Origin: Anthoceros angustus
Taxonomy: Eukaryota > Streptophyta > Anthocerotopsida > Anthocerotales > Anthocerotaceae
Reading direction: 5' to 3'
Length of the DNA stretch: 64,000 nt
NCBI GenBank assembly: GCA_010909165.1
Contig: VJWM01000063.1
Coordinates: 1,054,001 to 1,118,000 of the forward strand
Shown: in pieces, positions 34,601 to 45,300 of the stretch
How positions within the stretch are numbered: position 1 is the first letter of the stretch
Layout of the letters: every line of letters starts with the position of its first letter
Made by a program: the position numbers and the translations under genes
The notes under the pieces: model-generated
The model's database searches: none
What the model saw: only the letters and a program-made list of their open reading frames with translations
What the model was told of the DNA's origin: nothing

Positions 34601-35300
34601 GTGAAAGGTGAGGACCGTATCTTCGTGGGCGCCACGGCAGGAAGCCGATGGCTATTGGTGACGTGGGAAGGACAAATCGCATGCCGGTATGCTACAAAGT
34701 AGGGGTATAAAGGGCGTTGACATTTACACAAATAGTAAATACAAAGTATCGTATCATGAATATGTACAGACCAGTGTACATACGTAACACGTGTGATATA
34801 CAAACTTCTTTTATTTGAAATTGAATACGACCGTATAGCACTTAAAATAATATAGTACATTTATCACCGTAGATGATATGCGTATAGTATGAGGATGTAT
34901 TGATATAGGTATTTATATGTGGTCGTATTGATGGGCGTATCAGTGAACTACCAAGTAAAACGTGGTATTCTATAGGGCAAAAGTAAAAGGGCAATGGTGG
35001 ATGGGGAGGAGGTTCGGTACCAAGCCTACAAAAGTGTTACAAGACCTCTCTTATAACACTTTAGATGTTGCAATCATGTTGCAATCTTCAGAGAGGGCAA
35101 AAGCACCTCTCCCTTCATCTCAACATAATTGCAACACCATTGCAACATGATTGCAACAACAGTCGTGGTCTGGTTTCCAAGCCAAAGTATAACAAGGGGC
35201 CCAAAAAGTGTTACATGGCCCCAAAATTACAACATGAGTGTAACATCCAGGGCTCCAAATCTTAACTTAAAGTGTAACATAGGCTGCCCTTTCTAGTAGG
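34601..35300. other. AT-rich stretch with TTGCAAC and GTGTTACA motifs
   Basis: No gene is seen. The strings ttgcaa/ttgcaac and tgttaca/gtaaca occur many times between 35065 and 35280. This is directly before the copia fragment and resembles the TTTACAAC-rich DNA at 38.7-39.4 kb. Confidence 0.4.
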
Positions 35301-35309
35301 GACCGAAGA

Positions 35310-37160
35310 ATCTCAACATCTTGAGGACATACCGGACGACCCCTATGAGTTTGTTTTCCGATGAACCTGATCCTCCTCAGTATGATGAAGAACCTGATTC
35401 ACCTACTCAAGGATCACCTCAAGACGTGAACGACGTGGAAGATGCACAACCTGCTCCAAGGTACAACCTGCGAACATGATCTACTATTTTAGGCCCTGCA
35501 GGATAAAAACAATCTCCATTAGGATACATTGCTCCTTTAGATGATCACATTCCCCATGAGTCACCTTATCTTCAAGCTGTATATAATGTCACGTAAGAGG
35601 CTCTTCAGGATCAGCTGTGCACAGCCGATCCTGAAGAGCCTCTTACTTTAAAACAAGCCTTCACTTCACCTGAAATGGACTTGTGGAAAGTAGCTGTAGA
35701 TTCCGAGTACAATTCCTTAGTTAAAAATTCAACATGGGAATTAGTCAGACCACCCAAGAGTAGGAAGATTGTGACAAGTAAGTGGGTATTCAAGATCAAA
35801 AGAAAGGGGGATGGTTCTATTGAGCGCTACAAAGCACGTCTAGTGGCTAGAGGGTTTACTCAAATTCCAGGTCTAGATTATTTACCCTATGCCACATATG
35901 CTCCCGTAGCTAAGTTTGCCTCCCGTAGAATGGTTTTCGCCTTAATCGCTCAACATGATTTCCATCTTCATATGATGGATGTAAAGACAACTTATTTCTA
36001 TGGACGTCTTCAAGAAGAAATCTATATGAGACAACTAGAGGATTATGAAGTTAAGGGCAAGGAGGAATGGGTATGCAAACTTATTAAATGCATCTATGGC
36101 CTGAAACAATTAGGCAAGAAGTGGAATGTCACAATACATGTTAAGCTAGTCAAAAGAGGCTTCAGACGAAGCAAGGCAGATGCTAGCATGTATATCTTAA
36201 TATTAGGAAATGATATACTTTATCTCCTACTCTATGTTGATGACCTAATTATGGCTTCATCATCAGCATCTCTCCTAGCCGAAATTAAGGTTTGGTGAAG
36301 AGGTCATTTTGAGATGACTGATCTTGGAGAGATGACATATGCACTTGGTGTTAATATTATTAGAGATAGGATTAATAAAACCTTGAGTATAGTTCAGACC
36401 AAATATATCAAGAAGTTAGTTAAATTTGGACTTCAGTATGCAAAGCCTGCCCCTACCCCTTTAAGTAGTGGCATTCGACTTACCTCAGACATGAATCCGA
36501 AGACTGAAGCGGACAACTTGGAGATGTCAACAGTTCCTTATAGACATGCAGTCGGCACTCTTATATATTTAAGCAACTTCACAAGACCAGATATATCCTT
36601 TGAAGTCAGCGCCTGCTCACAATTCCTGAAGAACCTTGGACATGAGCATTGGACATTAAGTAAGCGCATATTCAGATACCTCGAGGGTACTATGCACACT
36701 GGACTGGTGTACAGGCACACACCCGACATCAACAAGTTGATTTTAACAGCTATGCCGACGCTGATTAGGCTTGTGATCCCGACACAAGAAAACAACCAAC
36801 CATTGCCTTGTCAAGTACTAAATTAGAATATAGAGTACTAATTTCAGTTGCTAAGGATATTGTTGGAGTGGGTTAGCTTTGGAAGAGCTTAAGCATCCGC
36901 AAAACCACTATTGAGTGATAGTCAGGGAGCAATAGCATTAGCTAGAAACCCAGTTTTTCACTCAAGACCTAAGCACATAGCAGTTGAGTATCATTACATA
37001 CGAGAACTTTTAGAAAATAAGACTATATACATCAATTACATACAGACCTAAGATAATCCGGCTGATTTATTAACAAAATCCCTTGGTCAGGACTTACACA
37101 ACAAGCATATGAAAATTCTTGGTCGGGACTTACACAACAAGCATATGAAAGTCCTAGGAA
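35310..37160 (+). pseudogene. Ty1/copia reverse transcriptase and RNase H fragment
   Basis: A typical copia linker (acidic, ending RYNLRT) is followed by MDLWKVAVDSEYNSLVKNST, WVFKIKRKGDGSIERYKARL and VARGFTQIPGLDY, then LYLLLYVDDLIMAS with the YVDD catalytic motif. A TGA at 36296-36298 interrupts the frame, which resumes in the same phase with MTDLGEMTYALG. After a frameshift near 36740 come ALSSTKLEYR-like, DSQGAIALARNPVFHSRPKH and IAVEYHYIRELLENKT. A duplicated GRDLHNKHMK segment follows (37080-37160). Integrase is absent here and is present alone at 2.33-3.2 kb. Confidence 0.85.
35593..35646. repeat. 54-nt near-perfect palindrome in copia pol
   Basis: The left arm GTAAGAGGCTCTTCAGGATC is the exact reverse complement of the right arm, and the centre GCTGTGCACAGC is itself palindromic. 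Only one base pair (A613 versus C626 of 35,000-series positions) fails to match. The right half encodes the copia segment DPEEPLTLKQA. Confidence 0.9.
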
Positions 37161-37354
37161 TTTTAGACGTGAAGTCAAAACCTCCTTAAGTTAGCATTTA
37201 AGCACTAGGAGTTTATGGGCGGAGTTAAGTTAATTTACTATCTTAGCCCTTATTTTTGTCTACTGAGTCTTCTTCTTCTTCTTCTATTTCAAGTTCATCT
37301 TCGTAAAAAGAAAACTTTTCCATGTCCAATGCCCATGTGGATCTTGAGAGATAA

Positions 37355-37375
37355 TCATTCAAAAAGGGGGAATAA
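37355..37375 (+). promoter_or_regulatory. Possible copia polypurine tract
   Basis: The string caaaaagggggaataat follows the copia RNase H region at the distance expected for a polypurine tract. No LTR could be delimited after it. Confidence 0.35.
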
Positions 37376-37489
37376 TATTTAATAATAACCAGGTCAGTTA
37401 TTACATAGTTAATCTAACCTAGTAGTGGCATTCAAGGCACTTATTGTACATATGTTTGGTGTGTCGAATGTACTCATTACAGGGCTCAC

Positions 37490-38680
37490 AGCCTATCCAG
37501 ACCATATGAATACTGGTTTTCCGATATAGCTTTCAGGCACATGTGAGTCTCCTTTTTCTCCTGGACATATTAGATATGTCACATTAGTTATCTCATCTGT
37601 AGGCAAGAATTGCTTAGGGACTACATATCCTCCTTCCTTAGGGATCATGTGGGGAGCAGAGATCCTTAGTGTAGAGGTTCCTACACACTTGTTAGTTCCT
37701 GCAAATGACAGACTTAATGGGTTAGCTTAGAGTTAAAAAACAATGAGAGTATGGTTAGCAGTTCAGTAAGCAACTTACCAGTTGTAGTATCCTCCTTATG
37801 CATTTCCAATTTTTCTTTGTTATCCTGTTGCGTCTCTGGGAAAAACCCTGGCCATTCATGTCACATATCTGTCACATGGCCACAACTTGTTAGTTTGTCA
37901 TGTCCTAGTCATCATCTGCCTCATTATGGACCACATAACAAAAATAAACATACCATTTACTAGCTTCTATAGTTTCCTAGTAGCAAATGGGTCATCATCT
38001 TTATCTGTCCTCAGACATCTCTCTCTCCAGCTTGGGCTTCCATCACTAATCTCTTCAGTGTCAGAGGCAGGGTGAGGGATAACTATTCTATGGTGGTGAC
38101 GTCTTCCAGGAACAGCTGACTCCATGGCACCTGTAAGGTGAGCAATGACAAAGTAAGAATGGAGGTTATACATACTTTATGGGTTACAATGGTTGGCTTA
38201 CAGGCCCTGGAGATCTTACTCTCATTCTCAGCTGCTAGTGTATCTTCTGTGTCTTCATCGAATGCATTATAGCTGATTGCTTCTTCAGATGACGAGGATA
38301 ACTCCACCACTGTAGGAAAATGGACACTTTGGCTGGACACAGAGTGCTGTTGAGACATTGCCATATACTGAGCAAGGGGCCTTCTTTGGTTTTCAGCAGC
38401 TAAAGTTAATGTCTGCAGGCTCCTCATAGCCCCAGAGGCGGCAAACCTGGACATTTCCATCTCTTCATCATCACTGGACAAAGAGTTCTTAGTTGCTGAT
38501 GTTATTTCATCTTGAGTGGACGTTCTTACTGCAGGGGCTGCAAGCCTATTGTACATTGATGCCTCCTCCACTTCCGAGGTCACTGTCACAGCACCAGCCA
38601 CAGCATGAGATGCGGGCGCCTGTCCCTCTTCAATAGATCCTGCATCAGTGGACGGCATGGCCTGCAGGTGCACCAACACT
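37490..38680 (-). pseudogene. Intron-bearing gene relic of unknown function
   Basis: Minus-strand frames are bounded by good splice signals. Exon A (38679 to about 38190) is serine- and acid-rich (LSSDDEEMEMSRFAAS, ELSSSSEEAISYNAFDEDTE) and ends at gcct|gtaagc. A 72-bp intron ends in cttacag. Exon B reads GRRHHHRIVIPHPASDTEEI and SPSWRERC but meets a TAG at about 37967 before its donor (atg|gtatgt). Exon C has EKLEMHKEDTTT before a strong gtaagt donor. After a 91-bp intron with ctaac and tttgcag, exon D reads TNKCVGTSTLRISAPHMIPK and GGYVVPKQFLPTDEITNVTY, ending SYIGKPVFIWSG and a stop near 37494. No family is recognised. It is either a decayed gene or a pair of short genes; the stop in exon B favours decay. 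Confidence 0.45.
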
Positions 38681-38689
38681 ATAAGAATC

Positions 38690-39260
38690 GCAGGTGTTTT
38701 ACAACGTATTTTACAACGTAATTTACAACCTCACGCTGTAAAAACAGGCATTTACACGTTTGTAAACTGACAACTTAACTAGGTTGTAAAATTGCTGACA
38801 TGGCAGGCAAGATTGCCACATCATCAAGTTGCTGACGTGGCCGCCACGTCAGCTAACCAGATGGGTAAGGTGTCCAGGTAGCCGGTTTACAATGCCATTT
38901 ACAACGTTGGGCTCGTTTACAACCGAAATGACAACGCCATTTACAACGTGATTGCCTTGTAATCTACGTTGTAAAGTAGGTTGTTAATAGGAGGTTGTAG
39001 TCTGACATTTTAACTAGGCTGTAAAGTGGGTCTATTTACAACGTATTTTACAATATATGTTACAACCTTCATTCACCCTTATTTTACAACCTTCATACAC
39101 CCTTACTTTACAACCTTCATACACCCTTACTTTATAACCTTCATACACCCTTACTTTACAACCTAGAGTACAACTTTAATTGCAATGCCGTTTGCAACGC
39201 CGTTTCCAACCTCATTTACAACCTGATTTACAACCTAAAAAATTCGCGAATCGCTAGGTT
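38690..39260. repeat. TTTACAAC / GTTGTAAA-rich sequence with a 24-bp tandem repeat
   Basis: The motif tttacaac, or its complement gttgtaaa, occurs about every 25 bp in both orientations. At 39060-39165 a unit acaaccttcatacaccctta plus cttt repeats about four times (24 bp). No coding region is seen. Confidence 0.75.
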
Positions 39261-39269
39261 TACAACACA

Positions 39270-39427
39270 ATCTACATGGTAAATTACAACTTGGAAAATT
39301 CACGTCTCAATGATTTACAACGTTGTTTATGTTGGCAGTGGGTTAGTAATCTACATGGTAAATTACAACTTGGAAAATTCACGTCTCAATGATTTACAAC
39401 GTTGTTTATGTTGGCAGTGGGTTAGTT
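39270..39427. repeat. Two-copy 79-80-bp tandem duplication
   Basis: Two copies starting tctacatggtaaattacaac at about 39270 and 39350 are essentially identical, through gttggcagtgggttagt. Confidence 0.9.
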
Positions 39428-39429
39428 TG

Positions 39430-39680
39430 GATGTTAGGCACGTCTGCAATTTGGATACATTTGACACATACTTGCAAGCAACGCTAAGGTCATCAAGAGA
39501 CCCAAGCCGGAACACTAGCAATTTGAATTCTTTTGACACATACTTACAAGCAAGAAACCCAAGCCGTGATATTCACAATTTGGATTCTTTTGACACATAC
39601 TTACCAGCAAGAGACCCGAGCCTGGACATTCGTAATTTGATTCTTTTGACACATACTTACAAGCAAGCGCATCATTAGAG
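39430..39680 (+). repeat. Coding-type tandem repeat of 19-20 codons
   Basis: Four units of about 57-62 bp encode variants of NLDSFDTYLQARDPSRDI in one open frame (39310-39678). DNA string ttttgacacatacttacaag recurs. The frame has no recognised domain and lies just upstream of the chromovirus LTR. Confidence 0.7.
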
Positions 39681-39823
39681 TGAGCGCATCAAGAGATCCT
39701 AGCTCGGCCACTTAGTTCGAGAGGTAGAAGAAGTTTGTAATGAGTCATAAACGTTATGTATATTGAAATCAATAATCTAATGACCCATTAGAGAGTCAAT
39801 AAATAGACCAAAAATAACGGTAC

Positions 39824-40403
39824 TGGTGAAATAAGATAGAAAGGTGAAAAGTTGAAAAAGGTAAAAAGCTAAGTTAGTAGCTGCCCTGTTAAGAAGATGC
39901 ATGTGTTGCATGCTTCATGAAATCTCTTATTAGAGAGGAATTGCTACAGCCACAAATGAAGAGCTGCTTAGAGAGGACTCTTAGTGATCAGTGGTCTGTA
40001 AGAATCCCTAGATTTAATAGCTATGATACATAAGGGCTAGAGCAAGGGCTTTGAGGAACAAGCGGGACTCGCTCTTTGAGAGAGCAGGCAAGTGTGCACT
40101 ACAAGCCTTGTGCTGAGAGAGAGCTGTGGAGAGCTAGCTAGTGAGCTTGTCATGGAATCAAGGGCAATAGCCAGTTTGGCGTAGATAGCCAGATTCCATC
40201 GTTGTATTCTTGCAATAAAGAGCAACACCTTGAGGAGGTGGCTTGCGAGTCGTCAGTGGACGGCGGGCTACTTGGAGCCTAGTATTGTGTTGTGAGGTTG
40301 AGAGCGCTGAGAATCGTGAAAGTCTCTTGTGGAGTGAATTGGTGAGGTCCTAGACTGGGAAGCCGACTTGTCGCTTCCTTCGTGCAGCGATGAGGGGTGT
40401 TAC
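39824..40403 (+). mobile_element. 5' LTR of a Ty3/gypsy chromovirus
   Basis: Starts tggtgaaataagatagaaag and ends near aggggtgttac. It matches the sequence at 47189-47895. A decayed primer site tggtatcgggcg follows at 40409. No clean target duplication is visible. Confidence 0.8.
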
Positions 40404-41439
40404 TTGAGTGGTATCGGGCGTAGTCCATTCCTCCGAGTGACTAGAGAGTGCACAAGATGGTCAATGAGAAGCGTAAGGAGAGGGCAAGAAGCGTAGCCTC
40501 CCGATCATCCGCCTCAACCGCCAAGATTCATCATCGTCGAACAAGAGGAAGTGAGAGCCCGAGAGCCAGAGCCCATCGAGAGAAGTCGAGGACTAGAAGA
40601 AGCGGATGGTGGAAGTACTTTATCAAGTTCTTCCGGTGTCTTGGACGATGTAATGACTTCAAGGAAGAAGACAAAGCGGAATCCAGGCCACACCTCAACA
40701 AGGCGAAGATGCGGTAGATCAACAAGAAATCTTCCGAATTCAAGCATTTTCAAAGTGGCTCCGAAGTCGAGCATGAAGCTAGCCTACCAGATAAGTATGA
40801 GGGAGAAAGAGATATGCAAGTCATTGATTCTTGGATCTATTCTATTGAGACTTATCTCGCCTCATCTGATGTTGAGCCGGAGTACTACTCAGGTACTGTT
40901 GGCAATTTCTTAAAGGGCTATGCTTTGGTCTGGTGGCGGAGTTATGGTGCTAATGTTGCCCAGGGTAATCGAGCACATACTATCACAGACTAGGCATCCT
41001 TCAAAGAAGCCCTCAAGAAGCAGTTCCAACCTGCGAATGCTTCACGTCTAAGTAGACAGCAGCTTGACAATATCAAGCAAGCAGTCTTTACGAGATTATG
41101 TAAGTACCTTGATGAAAATACCCACTACCATGAGTGAAGATGACAAACGCATCGCTTCATGGTTGGTTTGAAGGATTGACTGCTAATGTAATTTAGTTGC
41201 ATAGTCCAACTACATTGGCGAGAGGCCATTACGGAGATGCCATTCGGATACTTTTCCATTCTAGTACATCCAACTCCTCGAGAAGATTTCGAGGCATTAC
41301 CGTGGTCGGTATGCCCGGACTAGAGGAAGCTCTAGTAGTGCCGGAGGAGCTGCTAAGGAACATTGGTGGAAATGGAATTGCAAGAGGCAATTCAAGAGGA
41401 AAATTTCATGGAAGAAATCGAGGCCGCAGAGGCCCGAGC
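40404..41439 (+). pseudogene. Chromovirus leader and gag, copy 1 (broken)
   Basis: After the primer site a gag-type region starts atggtcaatgagaagcgtaa. Pieces such as FLKGYALVWWRSYGANVAQG are readable only across frame changes. Many short deletions relative to copy 2 break the frame. Confidence 0.65.
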
Positions 41440-41755
41440 TCGAGAGAGCAGCAAGTGTGCACTACAAGCCTTGTCTTGAGAGAGAGTGGAGAGCTAGTGA
41501 GCTTGTCATGGAATCAAGGGCAGCATTTGAGATAGCCGATTCCATCGTTGTATTCTTGCAATAAAGAGCAACACCTTGAGGAGGTGGCTTGCAGTCGTGG
41601 GGTGGACGGGCTACTTGGAGCCTAGTATTGTGTTGTGAGGTTGAGAGCGCTGAGAATCGTGAAAGTCTCTTGTGGAGTGAATTGGTGAGGTCCTAGACCG
41701 CTGGGAAGCCAGCCCTTGTCGCTTCCTTACTGACTGCGCAGTGAGGGGTGTTACT
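41440..41755 (+). mobile_element. Internal partial LTR of the chromovirus
   Basis: About 315 bp match the 3' half of the flanking LTRs, from gcaagtgtgcactacaagcc to gaggggtgttac. Its presence inside the element shows that the 5' unit is duplicated. Confidence 0.8.
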
Positions 41756-41760
41756 TTAGT

Positions 41761-41772
41761 GGTATCAGAGCG
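41761..41772 (+). promoter_or_regulatory. Primer binding site, initiator tRNA-Met type
   Basis: tggtatcagagc is the usual plant retrotransposon primer site complementary to the 3' end of initiator tRNA-Met, a few bases after an LTR end. Confidence 0.8.
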
Positions 41773-41808
41773 TAGTCCATTTCTTTGAGTGATTAGAGAG
41801 TGCATAAG

Positions 41809-43030
41809 ATGGTCAATGAGAAGCGTAAGGAGAGGCTGAAGAAGCAGCAGTCTCCCGCCGATCATCCGCCTCAACCGCCTGAAGATTCATCATCGTCAGA
41901 ACAAGAGGAAGTGAGACCGCCGCCTGAGAGCACAGTAGGCCCATCAGGAGAGAAGTCAGAGGACTAGAAGAAACGGATGGTGGAAGTACTTTATCAAGTT
42001 CTTCCAGGTGTCTTGGACGATGTAATGACTTCAAGGAACAAGACAAAGCAGAATCCAGAGCCCACACCTCAACAAGGCGAAGATGCGGTAGATCAACAAG
42101 AAATCTTTCCGACGAATTCAGCAAGCATTTTCAAAGTGGCTCCGAAGTCGAGCATGAAGCTAGCCTACCAGATAAGTATGAGGGAGAAAGAGATATGCAA
42201 GTCATTGATTCTTGGATCTATTCTATTGAGACTTATCTCGCCTCATCTGATGTTGAGCCGAGTACTACTGTCTCGTTGGCAATTTCTTAAAGGGCTATGC
42301 TTTGGTGCAGTGGCGGAGTTATGGTGCTAATGTTGCCCAGGGTAATCGAGCACATACTATCACAGACTAGGCATCCTTCAAAGAAGCCCTCAAGAAGCGC
42401 CCAACTGCGAATGCTTCACGCCTTAGACGCAGCTTGACAATATCAAGCAAAGTATCAGACGAGATTATGTAAGTACCTTGATGGAAGCCATGCACCGCAC
42501 TACCATGAGTGAAGATGACAAACCGCATCGCTTCATGGTGGTTTGAAGGATTGCGCTAATGTAATTTAGTTGCATAGTCCAACTACATTGGCAGAGGCCA
42601 TTACAGCAGCAGATGCCATTCCAGATACTTTTCATTCTAGTACATCCAACTCCTTCAGAAGATTTCGAGGCATTACCTGTGGTCGGTATGCCCAGACTAG
42701 AGGAAGCTCTAGTAGTGCCAGCAGAGGAGCTGCTAAGAACATTGGTGGAAATGGAATTGCAAGAGCCAATTCAAGAGGAAAATTTCCGCGGAAGAAATCG
42801 AGGAGCGTAGAGCGGAGCTCGGAGAGCCAAGATGGGTTCTCGAAAAGGAGTATGCTACTCATGTGGAGGCCGGGACATTATGCAAATGAATGCCGAATCT
42901 TGACAGACTCTCAACAGAGAAGGAGTATGCTACTCATGTGGAGGCCGGGACATTATGCAAATGAATGCCGAATGTCAGACTCTCAACAGCGTGGAAGGAG
43001 ATCCACAGAAGACTCGGGATTCTGAGTGAG
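41809..43030 (+). pseudogene. Chromovirus gag, copy 2, with duplicated zinc knuckle
   Basis: Starts MVNEKRKER and runs through a proline/acid-rich N-terminus (QPPEDSSSSEQEEVRPPPES), the LGNFLKGYALVQWRSYGANV matrix/capsid part and a basic serine-arginine region. A CCHC knuckle-coding segment (CYSCGG...HYANEC across a frame change) is present twice in an exact 75-bp tandem duplication (about 42846 and 42921). Frameshifts make it non-functional. Confidence 0.7.
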
Positions 43031-43041
43031 TGAAGTGCCAA

Positions 43042-44030
43042 GATTGCTGCCCCATTAATTGATCTCTTGAAGAAGGCGAAGGCTTGGAAGTGGGATGATG
43101 AATGTCAGATGGCATTCGAGTTTCTGAAGTTGAAACTCAGCACTACCCCAATATTGACAATCTATGATCCAAAGAAGGATATAGAAGTATATACTGATGC
43201 GTCAGATATTGCAATTGGTGGAGTGCTCATGCAAGAAGGTAGGCCGGTGGCTTACGAGTCAAGGAAGCTGCATGAACATGAAAGGAAGTACCCCACTTAT
43301 GAAAAGGAGATGATTATCATCAATTGTCTCAAGATTTGGAGACATTATCTTCTAGGAAGATCTTTTGTGCTGTACACAGACAATGTAAGCACGAGCTTCT
43401 TTACAAATCAGCTGCGACTAAGCGCAAGACAGGCTAGATGGCAAGATTTCCTAGCAATGTATGATGTGTCTATCAAGTACAAGCCAGGGAAGGAGAATCT
43501 TGTGGCAGATGCTTTGAGTCGCAAGCAGAGTTTAAGTTTGATAACTGCTTTTACGCTGAAGAGGCCTAAGCTAGTTGCAACACAGATGGTGATTGAGCCA
43601 AGGGACACTCACATGCAAATTAAGAAAGCTTATCCGCGGGATCCACTAGTATAGGATTGGATGAATGAAGTGGAGCAACCGGGATCTAAGTTTAAGCTTA
43701 GAAATGGCTTGTTGTTGTTCAAGCAAAACAGGATTGTGATTCCTGATTCTCATGTGTTGAGAAGGAAGTTGCTTGCAAGAGTGTCATGATGTGCCAAGTG
43801 CAGGTCATAGAGGGATTGACCCAACTTATGAAAAGCTGAGAAAATTTTCTTGGCTGGAATGTACAAGCATCTTGTTGAGTATGTTAAGTCTTGTGTAGAC
43901 GAGGATAAGGTGGAGCGGACAAATCCGCGAGGTTTGTTGCAACCTGCCTATTCCAAGTGGGCCTTGGAAAAGTATATCAATGGATTTCATTATGCCATTG
44001 CCAGAATGGACACACAACTATCATGACGGT
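43042..44030 (+). pseudogene. Chromovirus RNase H and integrase zinc-finger segment, copy 1
   Basis: The frame APLIDLLKKAKAWKWDDECQ leads into the RNase H domain: EVYTDASDIAIGGVLMQEGR, HEHERKYPTYEKEM, FVLYTDN and YKPGKENLVADALSR, with the catalytic D, E and D in place. After a TAG at 43652 the frame continues as DWMNEVEQPGSKFKLRNGLL. An HHCC integrase finger (CHDVPSAGHRGIDPTYEKLR and SCVD) and the beginning of the catalytic core (SISMDFIMPL) follow with shifts. Protease and the RT catalytic core are absent from the element. Confidence 0.85.
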
Positions 44031-44049
44031 GGTTGATAGATTCAAGCAA

Positions 44050-45300
44050 GCACACTTCATCCTCTGAAGCGGTGAAAGCTTGAAGTGGATGATGAATGTC
44101 GAGGCATTCGAAGTTGAAACTCAAGACTACCCCAATTGGCAATCTATGATCCAAAGAAGGATATAGAATATCGCGCGATATTGCAATTGGTGGAGTGCTC
44201 ATGCAAGAAGGTAGGCTTACGAGTCAAGGAATCTGCATGAACATGAAAGGAAGTACCCACTTATGAAAAGGAGATGATCACGCCATCAATTGTCTCAAGA
44301 TTTGGAGACATTATCTTCTAGGAAGATCTTTTGCCGTATACGACAATGTAAGCACGAGCTTTTTACAAATCACCGCGACTAAGCGCAAGAGCTAGATGGC
44401 AAGATTTCCTAGCAATGTATGATGTGTCTATCAAGTACAAGCCGTGGAAGGAGAATCTCGTGGCGTATGCTTTGAGTCGCAAGCGTAGTTTAAGTTTGAT
44501 AACCGCTTATCAAGAGGCCTAAGCTAGTTGCAACACGGATGGTGATTGAGCCAAGGACACTCACACGCAAATTAAGGAAGCTTATCCGCGAGATCCATTA
44601 GTGATTGGATCAATGAAGTGGAGCAACCGGATCTAAGTTTAAGCTTAGAAATGGCTTGTTGATGTTCAAGCAAAACAGATTGTGATTCCCGATTCTCATG
44701 TGTTGAGAAGGAAGTTGCTTGCAGAGTGTCATGATGTGCCAAGTGTAGAGGAATTGACCCAACTTATGAGAAGTTGAGAAAGTGCTTTATCGGCTCGAAT
44801 GTACAAGCATACCGTTGAGTATGTCTTGTGTAGACTGCCACAGGATAAGGTGGAGCATAAATCCGCGAGGTTTGTTGCAACCCCGCCTATTCCAAGTGGG
44901 CCTTGGAAAAGTATATCAATGGATTTCATTATGCCATTGCCACCAAGAATGGACACACAACTATCATGACAAAGGTTGATAGATTCAAGAAGCACACTTC
45001 ATCCCTACGAAGAAGCGAGTGAAAGCTCAAGTTGCTCGATTGTTCAAGAAGCATGTATATGTGTTACATGGATGCCTATGCAGTTGTGAGTGATAGATCC
45101 CAGTTCTGCGAGTTTTGGCAACACTTATGAAGAGCTTAGGAGTGCAATTATGTATGAGCCACCACCGATCTGAGAGGGTGAACAAAATCCAAGAAGAATA
45201 CTTACGACACTATACGGATGGACCGTGAGGAGTAATCATCTTGAGGATGCAATTTTGTTATAATAACAGTACATAGCTCCACAGGCTACACACCTTTTCG
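44050..45300 (+). pseudogene. RNase H-integrase segment, copy 2
   Basis: Tandem repeat of copy 1 starting at gatgatgaatgtcgaggcat, with many short deletions. It runs further into the integrase core (vtgg-type gttacatggatgcctatgca) and ends at acctttt, where copy 3 begins. Confidence 0.8.
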
